Assembly (NCBI GenBank): GCA_003564135.1
Contig: PWNZ01000006.1
Span: 1-52,384, forward strand
Source of the DNA: Candidatus Cloacimonadota bacterium
GTDB taxonomy: Bacteria; Cloacimonadota; Cloacimonadia; Cloacimonadales; PWNZ01
Direction: 5' to 3'
Length of the DNA stretch: 52,384 nt
The translations under genes were made by a program, and so were the position numbers. Positions 9,764-19,449 of the stretch are shown here, piece after piece; positions within the stretch are counted from its first letter, which is position 1, and each line of letters begins with the position of its first letter. Under the pieces are notes generated by a model, which was not told the DNA's origin, made no database searches, and saw only the letters and a list, made by a program, of their open reading frames with translations.

Positions 9764-12700
9764 ATGAACAATGACTATTCACATCGCCATCAAAAGATTT
9801 CGTCACAACAGACAATGAGGTCTGGCCTGCATATATTGTGCTTGCCCGGAATAAAGATGCTAGTTAAGGGAGTCTTTTTTTCATTATTGCTGTTGCTAAC
9901 AATCTCCTTAGCTGCTCAAGTTACCGTATCGGGGCATGTTACAGGAAATGATGTGCCGAATGGTATCAACGGAGCTAATGTCAGCCTTGTTTCTCAAAAC
10001 TTCAACTATAATACTCATACGGGTGAAAACGGAACATTCTCGATTGATAACGTTCAAGGCGCGGCAGGTGGCATACAGTATGAACTAACAATATCCTATG
10101 AGGGGTATCGTCCGTATCGAAGATTAATAGAAGTGCGGGTGATTAACCTGAACCTGCAGACGATAAGAATTGATGAACTAGCTTGGGCACCGTCTCAAGT
10201 TTCAGCCAGAGAGGACAATGTGGAAAATGTCGTGAATATCAGCTGGGAGGCTGCTATTCCTTCGGAAGATGATGGACAGTGGTTGAATTGGGACAATGGA
10301 ATCAACAGAACCGGCATCGGCTCCGGTGATGGAATGAGTTTTATTGTTGCGTCACGCTATACAGCTGAACAGCTGCAAGAAAGAAACGTTGACGGCATGT
10401 ATTTAACGGCTATTCGTTTCTACCCAAGAGAAGTACAAGCGACTTACACAATTAAAGTTTATCGTGGTGGCCGTTCTCTTCCTTATAATCATGGACGTGA
10501 GATAATATCACAACGTGTTGCTAATGTGGTTGCTAATCAATGGAATGAAATCGTTTTAGATATTCCTGTCATTATACCCGATTATGAAGAATTATGGTTT
10601 GGCTATGAAGTTGAAACAGAGCGGGGACATCCGGCCGGAGTTGATTCGGGACCTGCGGCTAATGGTTATGGTAACCTGGTATATTGGTATTATGGTTGGG
10701 CTACATTGTTGACATTAAACAACGAACTTGATTACAATTGGAACCTGCAAGCGTTTGCAGGTTATACTCCCGGTGACAGGTCTGTTGCTTTAGGGAATGA
10801 CAATACTTGTGATTCGTGGATTAATCAGGGTGATCAGACCTTCCAGAAAGGAAAAAATCAGAGCAAGGATGTTTTGAACACCAGGAAAAATCAGAATCTT
10901 ATCAGTCAAGAAGTCGAGATTGAAAAGAAGAGTTTGAGAATGCCGAAGGCAATGAATAATGAAGTGGATAAACCTGTCCGGCATACACGAAGAACAAATC
11001 GTCGTATAACATCGAACTCTAACCATGCTGATTATGGCCACAGGGATTTAGAAGGTTATAATATTTACAGACTTAATGCTGATGATGAATACAACCCCGA
11101 GCGATGGACTGAACTTGCAACTATTCCTGCAACAGCTACGGCATATACGGATACTACCTGGAGCGACAGAGGAGAAGGGCTTTTCAGATATGCAGTTCAA
11201 GCAGTTTATACAAATCATGTTTTCTCTTTCTACGCTTGTTCTAACACTATATATCCCTCTCTGTTTGCCGGAGGTATAGGCACTGCTGATGATCCCTGGC
11301 AGATAGAGACGGCTGAGCACCTAGACAATATCCGCGAGTTTACCGGCCTACTTCATAGTGATAAGCATTTCGTGCAAACAGCAGATATAGATTTAGGTGC
11401 TGCTCCATGGAATGAGGCTGAAGGTTGGAATCCGATAGGATTTAACAGAGCTAACCAGAGTTTCCAACATTTTAGCGGTAGTTATGACGGTGCCGGTTAT
11501 ATAATCTCAAACCTGACCATAAACAACGACAGAAGCAGGCAGGCGTTGTTTTGTACTGCTTCTAATGCAATCATTAAAAATGTAGGAATAATTGATGCAA
11601 ATGTTAGAGCCAACGAGCGAGTAGGTGGAGTTGTTGCGGACATTTTTGATAACTCTGTAATAGAATCTTGTTACGTGACGGGAATCATCAGGGGAAGAAA
11701 CCATGTGGGAGGAATAAGCGGATGGATGGGTACTAATAATCACGGCAGCGTGATATCTAACTGTTATTCAACTGCTATTATAAAAACTACTCATTCCGGT
11801 AATAATTTTTGTGCAGGTGGTATATTAGGCTATAGAAATCGTGGTGATGTTATTGGCAACTATGCCGTCGGACCAGTGTATTCCGATCCCTCTGCCGAGA
11901 ATATCAATGCCGTTATCGGATTTGATTCCGGGAGACCTGGGTCGGTAATTAGCAATTACTGGAATAATGAGGCGACATTGCGAACAAGAGGTTCAAGCAG
12001 AGGTGTGATGCCCGGCAATACACCTCTTGAGATGCTCCAACAGGAAACCTTTGAAAGATTTGATTTTGATCAGGTTTGGCGCATTGACGAAATGACTTCA
12101 TACCCATACCTTATTTGGCAGGGAGAATCTGCAGAAGCTCACAATTATCCCCTCCCTTTACCGCCAAGTAATTTACAAGCTGAAGGGAGTCTTTATTCCA
12201 TTATTATTACCTGGGATACACCCAATGAAAACATGGGCATTCCCTATGGTTATAATATCTATCGAGATGAAATCAAATTGAATCAGGAACTGGTCACAGA
12301 AACCGACTATCTCGACGCGGATGCAGCTGGTGAAGATTCCCGTGACTATTATGTAACATCCGTTTTTGGTGATAGTGAGTCCTACCCAAGTTTAACTGTT
12401 TCAGCTTCAGCATTCACTTTTGCCGCCGGTACAGGAACAGAAGAAGACCCATATCAGATCGCAACAGTATCACATCTTGATGGATTAAGGTTTGTTCTAG
12501 ATGGACATTTCCGTCAAACAAAAGATATTAGCTTACAAACATATATCAACTGGGTTCCTATAGGCAGTAACAGTGACCTCCCATTTAGTGGCACTTATGA
12601 TGGGAATGGCTTTGCAATTAGACATTTAGCTATTAATGGAGGTGATTATGCCGGCTTATTTTGTAGGGTTGAGGGATCAACCATTTCCAATCTCTATATG

Positions 12701-14020
12701 GAGAATGTTTCTCTTACTAACATCGAATCGGGGGGAGCTATTGCGGCAAGAGCTTCTAATTCATTAGTTACCGGCTGCTATGTTCAAGGAAGAATTATCG
12801 CCCGTAACTCAACAACTGTCGGCGGCTTTATCGGTTTTGCAGACGCCGGTACGATAATAAGTAACTCCGGCAGCAATGTAGTTATTTTAGGATATAAGGA
12901 GTTAGGTGGCTTTGTAGGCCGTACTGCGGGAAATAGTTCAATATACAATTCCTTCGGAAAAGGGGCTATAGCTGCTGCATCCGACAGTTCAAGGTATATT
13001 GGGGGTCTAGTAGGCTATAATCAAGATTCCGATGTGTCTAATTCCTATTATAGAGCTGCCATAGCTGCCGATGATGATCATGAATTTATTGGTGGTTTGA
13101 TCGGAGCTAATGAAGGAGGGACTGTTACTAACAGTTATTGGGATATTGAAATTAGTGGTGTAGTTTACTCTGCGGGTGGCTCTGGCCGTCTGACTGAAGA
13201 GATGATTTACCCTTATTCCGAAAACTGCTATGTCAATTGGGACTTTAATGATATCTGGAATCATGATATTGCCGCAAATTACAACAACGGATATCCTGCT
13301 TTATTGTTCAGTAAAATGGAAGTATTATCCTATCCGGCATTAGCAATAAATCCTTATCCTGAGAATCGTGAAGCGGGTGTTTCAGTCGACTTGGAATCCC
13401 TTAAGTGGTCATACATAGAGGATTTTCTTTTTACCGATCCCGTTGGCTTCAGGATATATCTTAACGATTCTGAGGATTTCAATGAAAACACCTATTATTG
13501 GGTGCCTTATATTGAAGGGCAGAGGGACTATTCTCACTCAGATATACTACCGGATGTCCTCGGGTATAAAACTACATTTTACTGGAAAGTAGTGCCTACA
13601 ACGTCAAGAAGCATAAACACAAGTAAACCGTATCGTGACCTTGCAAATTCTTCACGTTACCTGAGAGATGCCAAGAATGTCCCTGTTTGGTCATTTACAA
13701 CCGTTGAGCCGACTAATGTAGAGGCAACTCATGAATTGCCCGCACTTACTGAGTTGTACATTAACTATCCCAACCCGTTTAATCCCGAGACAACTATCAG
13801 CTTCTCACTGGCTGAAGCAGGTGATGTCACAATCGAAATCTTCAATATCAAAGGTCAAAGGATTGTGAAACTCGTTGATGAATATAAAGAAGCAGGAAAT
13901 CATCGTATAACCTGGAACAGCAGAGATCAAAAAAACCGCCCGGTGGCCAGCGGTGTTTATCTCTATCGGATGAGGACAGGAGACTATACTGAAAGTAGTA
14001 GGATGATACTGATGAAATAG
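9764..14020 (+). CDS. GLUG-repeat secreted protein 3 with carboxypeptidase-like N-terminal domain
   Basis: A secreted protein of about 1418 residues. ATG 9764 follows GAGGTT at 9754-9759. The hydrophobic export segment (VFFSLLLLLTISLAAQ) comes only after a 30-residue N-terminal extension, so ATG 9857 is an alternative start. Next is a carboxypeptidase-regulatory-like beta domain (VTVSGHVTGNDVP ... GTFSIDNVQG, about residues 52-140). A jelly-roll-like stretch and a basic linker rich in K/R/N follow (about 345-420). Then come two GLUG plus fibronectin-like modules (starting about 499 and 885) and a C-terminal FlgD-Ig-like domain (about 1329-1418). It has fewer modules than its neighbours and is the only one with the carboxypeptidase-like front. 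The binding target is unknown. Confidence 0.85.
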   Translation: MNNDYSHRHQKISSQQTMRSGLHILCLPGIKMLVKGVFFSLLLLLTISLAAQVTVSGHVTGNDVPNGINGANVSLVSQNFNYNTHTGENGTFSIDNVQGAAGGIQYELTISYEGYRPYRRLIEVRVINLNLQTIRIDELAWAPSQVSAREDNVENVVNISWEAAIPSEDDGQWLNWDNGINRTGIGSGDGMSFIVASRYTAEQLQERNVDGMYLTAIRFYPREVQATYTIKVYRGGRSLPYNHGREIISQRVANVVANQWNEIVLDIPVIIPDYEELWFGYEVETERGHPAGVDSGPAANGYGNLVYWYYGWATLLTLNNELDYNWNLQAFAGYTPGDRSVALGNDNTCDSWINQGDQTFQKGKNQSKDVLNTRKNQNLISQEVEIEKKSLRMPKAMNNEVDKPVRHTRRTNRRITSNSNHADYGHRDLEGYNIYRLNADDEYNPERWTELATIPATATAYTDTTWSDRGEGLFRYAVQAVYTNHVFSFYACSNTIYPSLFAGGIGTADDPWQIETAEHLDNIREFTGLLHSDKHFVQTADIDLGAAPWNEAEGWNPIGFNRANQSFQHFSGSYDGAGYIISNLTINNDRSRQALFCTASNAIIKNVGIIDANVRANERVGGVVADIFDNSVIESCYVTGIIRGRNHVGGISGWMGTNNHGSVISNCYSTAIIKTTHSGNNFCAGGILGYRNRGDVIGNYAVGPVYSDPSAENINAVIGFDSGRPGSVISNYWNNEATLRTRGSSRGVMPGNTPLEMLQQETFERFDFDQVWRIDEMTSYPYLIWQGESAEAHNYPLPLPPSNLQAEGSLYSIIITWDTPNENMGIPYGYNIYRDEIKLNQELVTETDYLDADAAGEDSRDYYVTSVFGDSESYPSLTVSASAFTFAAGTGTEEDPYQIATVSHLDGLRFVLDGHFRQTKDISLQTYINWVPIGSNSDLPFSGTYDGNGFAIRHLAINGGDYAGLFCRVEGSTISNLYMENVSLTNIESGGAIAARASNSLVTGCYVQGRIIARNSTTVGGFIGFADAGTIISNSGSNVVILGYKELGGFVGRTAGNSSIYNSFGKGAIAAASDSSRYIGGLVGYNQDSDVSNSYYRAAIAADDDHEFIGGLIGANEGGTVTNSYWDIEISGVVYSAGGSGRLTEEMIYPYSENCYVNWDFNDIWNHDIAANYNNGYPALLFSKMEVLSYPALAINPYPENREAGVSVDLESLKWSYIEDFLFTDPVGFRIYLNDSEDFNENTYYWVPYIEGQRDYSHSDILPDVLGYKTTFYWKVVPTTSRSINTSKPYRDLANSSRYLRDAKNVPVWSFTTVEPTNVEATHELPALTELYINYPNPFNPETTISFSLAEAGDVTIEIFNIKGQRIVKLVDEYKEAGNHRITWNSRDQKNRPVASGVYLYRMRTGDYTESSRMILMK

Positions 14021-14136
14021 TTTTTGGTGGGTATTCTAAAATCAGCTGAGTTATTTGCATGCACTGCCAAATAGTTTCTCACACTTAGACTGTTTTTCAT
14101 TAGCTAACCGATAAAAGGATTACCGGAGGATTCTGA

Positions 14137-14238
14137 ATGAACACTCAAGAGCTAAAGGATTGTAGATACTCGTCGCCGTATTCACTGATATTCGTCACCA
14201 GCCGATTGAAGCAAGAAGGTCTAGCGGGGGTATTCTAA
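14137..14238 (+). CDS. Possible 33-residue small ORF
   Basis: ATG 14137 is preceded by CGGAGGA with a 6-base gap, as strong a site as those of the adhesin genes. The frame ends at TAA 14236-14238. The peptide (MNTQELKDCRYSSPYSL...) has no signal peptide, membrane segment or familiar motif. It may be a remnant 5' end left by loss of a further gene, or chance. Confidence 0.2.
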   Translation: MNTQELKDCRYSSPYSLIFVTSRLKQEGLAGVF

Positions 14239-14431
14239 TCTTTACATCAATTAAAGTATTATGCCAGAGAGCATACTCTGTTTGATCCCTCTCTTATTGA
14301 TAACCATGTATCGATACATTCCTAAACATCGATAAATTAATGAACTGCCTCCAGCATGTAGCGGCATAGTAGCCAATCCCCCTCATTAAAATATCTATTC
14401 ATCGGTGATAAGCCGGAATTAACTTATACCG

Positions 14432-14490
14432 TTTCCATAATGAATCAGCATGAAATAATACGTCTCTATACATGAATTTAATCAGGGAGA
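14432..14490. repeat. Imperfect direct repeat, copy A
   Basis: It aligns with 14716-14773 with a few substitutions and one gap, ending in the shared ATTTAATCAGGGAGA. Both copies are preceded at differing distance by GATAAGCCGGAAT (14407 and 14617). Confidence 0.7.
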
Positions 14491-14715
14491 TTAGGAATTT
14501 TCAATATAAATTACCGTTATTGAAAAAAAATAAAATAAAAATGAAAATTAGGGCGATTCAGTAACCTTCGCCCTTATCCTATTGATAGTCAATGAGTTAC
14601 ACGGTTACCTGCCCCGGATAAGCCGGAATCCAGTGTCCATAAGCAAATGAGCGCAAATTGCGAACCGTAACGAAGTGCCGTTCAGCGAGCGAAGCGCAGC
14701 CAATCAGACGAATAA

Positions 14716-14773
14716 TTTCATAATGAAACAGCACAAAAAAATACGCCCCTATACACGAATTTAATCAGGGAGA
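14716..14773. repeat. Imperfect direct repeat, copy B
   Basis: Second copy of the 14432-14490 repeat, 284 bp downstream. It shares TTTC-ATAATGAA at the left end and CTATACACGAATTTAATC near the right end. Confidence 0.7.
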
Positions 14774-14881
14774 GGTTAGTACCTTATCAATAATATTGAC
14801 TGCGGCGAGCTCGTAAAAAAAGATCAGTTGCCGTACTTCGTCCGGCGAGCTCGTAAACTCGGTTCATGTTTTTTTTGGCAG

Positions 14882-14946
14882 AAAGTTGCTGACTGACCCG
14901 GTTAAACAGAAAAAAGGTTTCACGGGTTAAAAAGTCAGCGATCCGG
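14882..14946. repeat. Dispersed intergenic repeat, copy 1
   Basis: It shares an AAAGTTGCT...CCCGGT(T/G)AAA(C/T)AGAA...TTTCACGGGTTAAAAA...CCAGCG-type layout with 29590-29677, which contains a short internal duplication. Both copies have a nearby CG(A/C)GCAGCCAAT-type motif (14694-14704 and 29709-29720). Confidence 0.55.
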
Positions 14947-15402
14947 TTCACTTTACACAATTCTAAACCGCGATATGTACGGACAGGACACCCCGATGGA
15001 ATAAAAAAAAAGATTCCACAGGGCAAGCAGGGTAGGCCTTGCCTGATCTAATCTAAACAGCGAAGCACTAAACTCTCTAAACCTTCTAAAACTTTTTTTT
15101 ATTCATGTTCATTTGTGCTATAATTTGTGTTCATTGGTGGACAAAAATTTGGTTCCGGCTTGTCCGGTGTAGGAATTTTCAATATGGAATTTGCATTGAT
15201 CTCTCGACGATTTTGTTGACATATACCCCTGCTCTAATTTTTCTGTCTTCTCGTTTATTTAGATCGGGACTCTGCTGCTCTGTGGGGATTATCTTCCTAG
15301 ATGAGAATTATATTATTCTCCCAGCATATTGTGCAATCTCGGCAATCAAATTACTTATAGTTCCGGCAAAGATCACATTATTCAGTACAAAAAGGATGAA
15401 AG

Positions 15403-16731
15403 ATGGTAGTAAACAAGTTTGGTGGCACCTCTATCGGCAGCCCTGAAAGAATGAAAAGAGTAGCTAATATAATTAAAGAAAATAAACCGCAAATTATTGT
15501 TTTGTCAGCTATAGCAGGAACTACCGATAGTTTTCTCAATCTGGCCAGTCTTCTTTACACTGGCCGCAAAGATCAGGCAATAGCCGAGGTCTCTCAATTA
15601 CAAACAGAATATTTCTGTTATGTAGAGTCTCTTTATACAGATGAAAAATTCATTGATGAGGCTAAGGGCATTGTCCTCTCGTTCTTTTCTTATATTTCCG
15701 GCTTTACTAAGGATGTATTTACGCCATACGAAGAAAGAGCACTGTTAGCTCAGGGAGAGCTGTTATCTACTTCCATTTTCTGCAAGTATTTACAAGAACT
15801 AAACATGGAAGCTGTTTTGCTATCGGCTTTTGATTTCATGAGAATAGATACCCATGCCGAACCTCAGCTAGATTATCTGCAGCAAAACCTTTGTTTACTG
15901 ATGGAAAAGAATAGATGCTCCGATATTTTTGTTACTCAAGGATACATTTGCCGGAATACATACGGTGAAATTGACAACCTTAAAAGAGGAGGCAGTGACT
16001 ATACAGCAACACTTATCGGTGCAGCTTTGGACGTTAAAGAGATAAGAATATGGACTGATGTCGACGGTATGCATAATAATGACCCCAGATACGTAGATAA
16101 CACCTACCCTATAAGTTATCTATCTTATGAAGAGGCGGCTGAATTGGCATACTTCGGAGCAAAAATCTTGCATCCGTCCAGTGTTCTACCAGCTCAAAAT
16201 AAGTCTATACCATTGAGATTAAAGAATACTATGAAACCCGAGAGTCGGGGTACCTTAGTCAGCGAAAACAGTTCGAAAGGAAAAGTCAAGGCGGTAGTTG
16301 CTAAAAGTGGGATCTCAGCCATCAAAATAAAATCGGGCAGGATGCTGCTCGCTTATGGTTTTCTAAGGAACGTTTTTGAGATATTCGAACTTTATAAAAC
16401 ACCTATAGATATGATTACAACCTCCGAAGTAGCCGTCTCTCTAACCATTGACAACCAAGACAATATTGCAGCTATTGTTTCAGATCTTACGCATTTCGGA
16501 GAAGTAGAAGTCGATTATAATCAGGCAATTATCTGCATGGTAGGCGATTTTTTAGCAGATAATAAAGGTTATGCGTCCTTAATATTCGCTGCTCTTTCCG
16601 AAATCCCCTTGAGGATGATCTCCTACGGAGGGAGCAAACACAATATCTCAATCTTAGTCTCAGAAAGAGATAAAGTCAGGACATTGCAGGTATTAAACGA
16701 AAAAATATTCCTCGATTCTTGCGGAGAATAA
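15403..16731 (+). CDS. lysC: Aspartate kinase
   Basis: It phosphorylates aspartate, the entry step to lysine, threonine and methionine synthesis, in the cytoplasm. The 442-residue product begins with the nucleotide-binding NKFGGTSIGSP motif. RGGSDYTATLIG and the WTDVDGM..NDPR and AAELAYFGAKILHP blocks of the kinase domain follow, with paired ACT domains from about residue 300 (SGISAIKIKSG..., ISYGGSKHNIS), which usually bind feedback effectors. ATG 15403 follows AAGGATGAAAG. The stop lies 4 bases before lysA, so the two form an operon for lysine. Monofunctional: no homoserine dehydrogenase is fused. Confidence 0.93.
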   Translation: MVVNKFGGTSIGSPERMKRVANIIKENKPQIIVLSAIAGTTDSFLNLASLLYTGRKDQAIAEVSQLQTEYFCYVESLYTDEKFIDEAKGIVLSFFSYISGFTKDVFTPYEERALLAQGELLSTSIFCKYLQELNMEAVLLSAFDFMRIDTHAEPQLDYLQQNLCLLMEKNRCSDIFVTQGYICRNTYGEIDNLKRGGSDYTATLIGAALDVKEIRIWTDVDGMHNNDPRYVDNTYPISYLSYEEAAELAYFGAKILHPSSVLPAQNKSIPLRLKNTMKPESRGTLVSENSSKGKVKAVVAKSGISAIKIKSGRMLLAYGFLRNVFEIFELYKTPIDMITTSEVAVSLTIDNQDNIAAIVSDLTHFGEVEVDYNQAIICMVGDFLADNKGYASLIFAALSEIPLRMISYGGSKHNISILVSERDKVRTLQVLNEKIFLDSCGE

Positions 16732-16735
16732 GCTT

Positions 16736-17887
16736 ATGTCCAGTATTTTTGCCAGAGCTAAGCTGCACGCTCACAAAACTCCCTACTATCTATACGATAT
16801 AAGGTTGCTCGAACATACATTGCAACACTTGCAAACTGAAGCTGACAAATTCGGATATATGGTTCATTATGCCGTGAAAGCCAATGCCAATAATCGGGTA
16901 TTGGATAAGATTCAATCTTATGGTTTTGGGTCTGATTGTGTCAGCGGTAATGAGGTAAGAAAATCAATTCAAGCCGGTTTCTCACCTGCTAAAATTGTTT
17001 ATGCAGGTGTAGGCAAAAGTGATTGGGAGATAGAATATAGCTTAGATCAAAAAATATTCGGTTTTAATTGTGAGTCAATAGAAGAGATTCAGGTAATCAA
17101 CGAAATAGCAGCCGGAAAAGGAGTTATAGCCCCTATCTCAATCCGTATCAATCCCGATGTTAACGCCAATACTCATTTCTATATCACTACAGGAATTGAA
17201 GAAAATAAGTTCGGTATCAGTTTTTCGGCTATCGATCGAGTTTTAGAGGTAATCAGTGGTGCAAAAAATATCAAATTAATTGGTCTTCATTTTCATATCG
17301 GCTCACAGATAACCGACCTCCAACCTTATCAAGACTTATGTATCAAAGTTAACGAGGTGCAGAAAGACCTGCTGGAACGTCACGTCATGCTCAAACATCT
17401 CAATTTAGGTGGGGGTTTAGGTATTGATTATGAAAAGCCTGATGAAGAACCGATGGTCGATTTCAGCAAATTTTTTGGGGTTTTCGATTGCTTCTTAGAC
17501 AAATATCCGGGACAGAAAATTCATTTTGAACTGGGTAGATCAGTAGTAGCTAATAGCGCAAGTTTGATCAGCAGAGTATTGTATGTAAAACAGGGAATAA
17601 ACAGATCTTTTGTGATCTTGGATGCCGGTATGACCGAACTGATCAGACCCGCTCTGTATCAAGCATATCACAAGATAGAGCACCTTACTCCCAGGCTTGG
17701 TTCAACACATCATTATTATGACGTTGTAGGTCCCATTTGTGAATCGTCTGACTGTTTTGGGAAAAGAATACGACTTCCAGAAGTTTTCAGAGGTGATCTA
17801 ATAGCTATCAGAAGCACCGGAGCTTATGGGGAAGTCATGGCTTCAAACTATAACTTGCGAGAATTACCTCGTGCTTATTATTTTTGA
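16736..17887 (+). CDS. lysA: Diaminopimelate decarboxylase
   Basis: A PLP enzyme that decarboxylates meso-diaminopimelate to lysine, the last step of the pathway. Visible motifs are the PLP-lysine AVKANAN near residue 48, LHFHIGSQ, the glycine-rich LNLGGGLGIDY, ELGRS and the CESSDCFGK active-site cysteine block. At 383 residues it is shorter than the E. coli protein (about 420) and ends soon after GAYGEVMASNYN. That fits the shorter Bacteroidetes-type form rather than a truncation. It starts 4 bases after lysC. Confidence 0.93.
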   Translation: MSSIFARAKLHAHKTPYYLYDIRLLEHTLQHLQTEADKFGYMVHYAVKANANNRVLDKIQSYGFGSDCVSGNEVRKSIQAGFSPAKIVYAGVGKSDWEIEYSLDQKIFGFNCESIEEIQVINEIAAGKGVIAPISIRINPDVNANTHFYITTGIEENKFGISFSAIDRVLEVISGAKNIKLIGLHFHIGSQITDLQPYQDLCIKVNEVQKDLLERHVMLKHLNLGGGLGIDYEKPDEEPMVDFSKFFGVFDCFLDKYPGQKIHFELGRSVVANSASLISRVLYVKQGINRSFVILDAGMTELIRPALYQAYHKIEHLTPRLGSTHHYYDVVGPICESSDCFGKRIRLPEVFRGDLIAIRSTGAYGEVMASNYNLRELPRAYYF

Positions 17888-17980
17888 TTCGCATCATCCG
17901 ATACAACCGAATCGACCGCCGGGATAAGCACAAAACCTACATTGAAACAATTTAGTTTCACCTTTAAAATAAGGGAATAC

Positions 17981-18007
17981 TTGACATCTTTTTGATTATA
18001 TTAGAAT
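17981..18007 (+). promoter_or_regulatory. Putative promoter of the DUF2851 gene
   Basis: TTGACA at 17981-17986 and TAGAAT at 18002-18007 are separated by 15 bp, shorter than the usual 17. The site sits 86 bases before ATG 18093. Confidence 0.35.
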
Positions 18008-18092
18008 GGAGCTAAGAACGTAACAGAGACTGAATATGACAAAGTAGGCCTAATAAGCTGCATATAAGATCTCTGCTAAAAAGGAATGGACA

Positions 18093-19394
18093 ATGGATTT
18101 TTCAGAAAAACTTCTTTATCATATCTGGGACGCACAACATATTATTAAAAAACCATGCACTCTGTCCGGAAAGCAGGTACAAGTCATGTATCAAGGACAA
18201 TGGAATACAGATTTTGGCGCCGATTTTAGAAATGGTATTATAAATATAGATGGAGAAGTCATACGGGGAAGCGTAGAAATCCACATCAAAACTTATGACT
18301 GGATTGCTCACAAACATCATGAAGATGCAAACTTTAATGACACTGTCCTACATGTCGTTTATGAGCACAACGGATCTATACCTTACAGCATAACAGAAGA
18401 TGGTCAGAGAGTTGAAGTTTTAGAAATCAAGAATTGCCTTGATCAAGATTTAGCAAAACTGATAAAGAAGTTTGAAAAGGCGGAAAACTATCATCCCGAG
18501 TTGTGTAATTTTTTTGCAGGCTTAGATATTGACATAGCCAAAATGCTTCTACTCCGGCTGGGAACTACCAGAATTGAGAAGAAGGTAAAGCGTTTTTCTG
18601 CAGAACTATTCTTTTCTGATTTCAATCAACTTCTTTATCAAGGTCTTATGGAAGCGGGTGGCTATAGTAAGAACAGCTATAGTATGCTGCAACTCGCCTT
18701 AACCTATCCCTATGTAGATCTTTTGAAGTGGAAAGAAGACGGTATGAAAGTTGAAGATATACAGGCAACTTTAATATACAGCAGTAGCTTAGAAGAGAAC
18801 ATTCCCCATAAAATTCCCGATAGTTTGGTCAATGCTTGGAAAGAACAACTGCATCATAAGAAGCCTAAAAAGATCAATGTTAGGTGGAATTTATTCCGGG
18901 TTAGGCCTACTAATCACCCCGTAATAAGAATTATCCAGATTATCAATTTCGTCTATAACATCCTTGAGAGCGACTTGCTCTCTTTCTTTGTGGAACTATA
19001 CACATCTGAGCCTGATAACAAGAATATTAAAAAGCAGTTACTTAAAGCCTTTAATGATGCTCAACCGGATAGGATGTTTAATATCGGAAGCACGAGATTG
19101 GAAACGTTTAACGTCAATATCGTCATGCCTGTATTGCTGCTTTATGCCGACAAGATAAACAACCAATACTTAATAACAAAGGTCTGGAATTGTTATAAAA
19201 GCCATGTGGGTTTAGGTTCTAATCACATTGAGACTTTTATGAAAAGGAAATACCTAAATGAAGCTCAACAAAAAGTTGTCAAAAAAAAAGCAGTGTTCCA
19301 ACAAGGATTATTGAAACTCTATTTCGAATACTGCCGCTATCATAACTGCAACTTATGCCAGACTCACAAAAAAGACTTGATCCTCAGTATGTGA
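18093..19394 (+). CDS. DUF2851 family protein
   Basis: A 433-residue protein that I recognise as the DUF2851 family, known mainly from Bacteroidetes and relatives; its activity is not established. The diagnostic N-terminal region has YQGQWNTDFGADFRNG, GSVEIHIKTYDWIAH and NDTVLHVVYEHNG. The EIH..DW..H pattern recalls a metal or nuclease-like core, but that is only suggestive. The C-terminus carries a cysteine cluster (CRYHNCNLCQTH) that could bind a metal. There is no signal peptide. It lies alone on the plus strand and converges with the FKBP gene across 55 bp. Confidence 0.85.
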   Translation: MDFSEKLLYHIWDAQHIIKKPCTLSGKQVQVMYQGQWNTDFGADFRNGIINIDGEVIRGSVEIHIKTYDWIAHKHHEDANFNDTVLHVVYEHNGSIPYSITEDGQRVEVLEIKNCLDQDLAKLIKKFEKAENYHPELCNFFAGLDIDIAKMLLLRLGTTRIEKKVKRFSAELFFSDFNQLLYQGLMEAGGYSKNSYSMLQLALTYPYVDLLKWKEDGMKVEDIQATLIYSSSLEENIPHKIPDSLVNAWKEQLHHKKPKKINVRWNLFRVRPTNHPVIRIIQIINFVYNILESDLLSFFVELYTSEPDNKNIKKQLLKAFNDAQPDRMFNIGSTRLETFNVNIVMPVLLLYADKINNQYLITKVWNCYKSHVGLGSNHIETFMKRKYLNEAQQKVVKKKAVFQQGLLKLYFEYCRYHNCNLCQTHKKDLILSM

Positions 19395-19449
19395 TAGTGC
19401 TTTTATAAAAGGCAAACAACCACACCTACTCAATATTATTGTGCCGGAA

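Larger units (their letters stand above)
14021..15402. other. Repeat-bearing intergenic region without convincing genes
   Basis: I find no convincing gene in this 1.4 kb. It contains a 58-59 bp imperfect direct repeat, tandem CGGCGAGCTCGTAAA copies at about 14802 and 14842, and one copy of a dispersed repeat shared with 29.6 kb. A 33-codon frame at 14137-14238 has a good ribosome binding site (CGGAGGA at 14124-14130) but no recognisable product. The stretch before lysC (15060-15400) is AT-rich. I see no lysine riboswitch there. Confidence 0.6.

Noticed and set aside
14380-14780. CRISPR-like array
   Set aside because: Only two imperfect copies 284 bp apart, without regular short spacers or cas genes.
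14787-15026. Minus-strand 79-residue frame in the repeat region
   Set aside because: It is made largely of repeat DNA, has no ribosome binding site and a residue mix unlike a real protein.
15060-15402. Lysine riboswitch before lysC
   Set aside because: I looked for the long structured aptamer expected before lysC and saw no convincing conserved stems.
15105-15446. Plus-strand 113-residue frame overlapping the lysC start
   Set aside because: It overlaps the well-supported lysC start, and its Cys/Leu/Ile-rich sequence has no family likeness or start signal.
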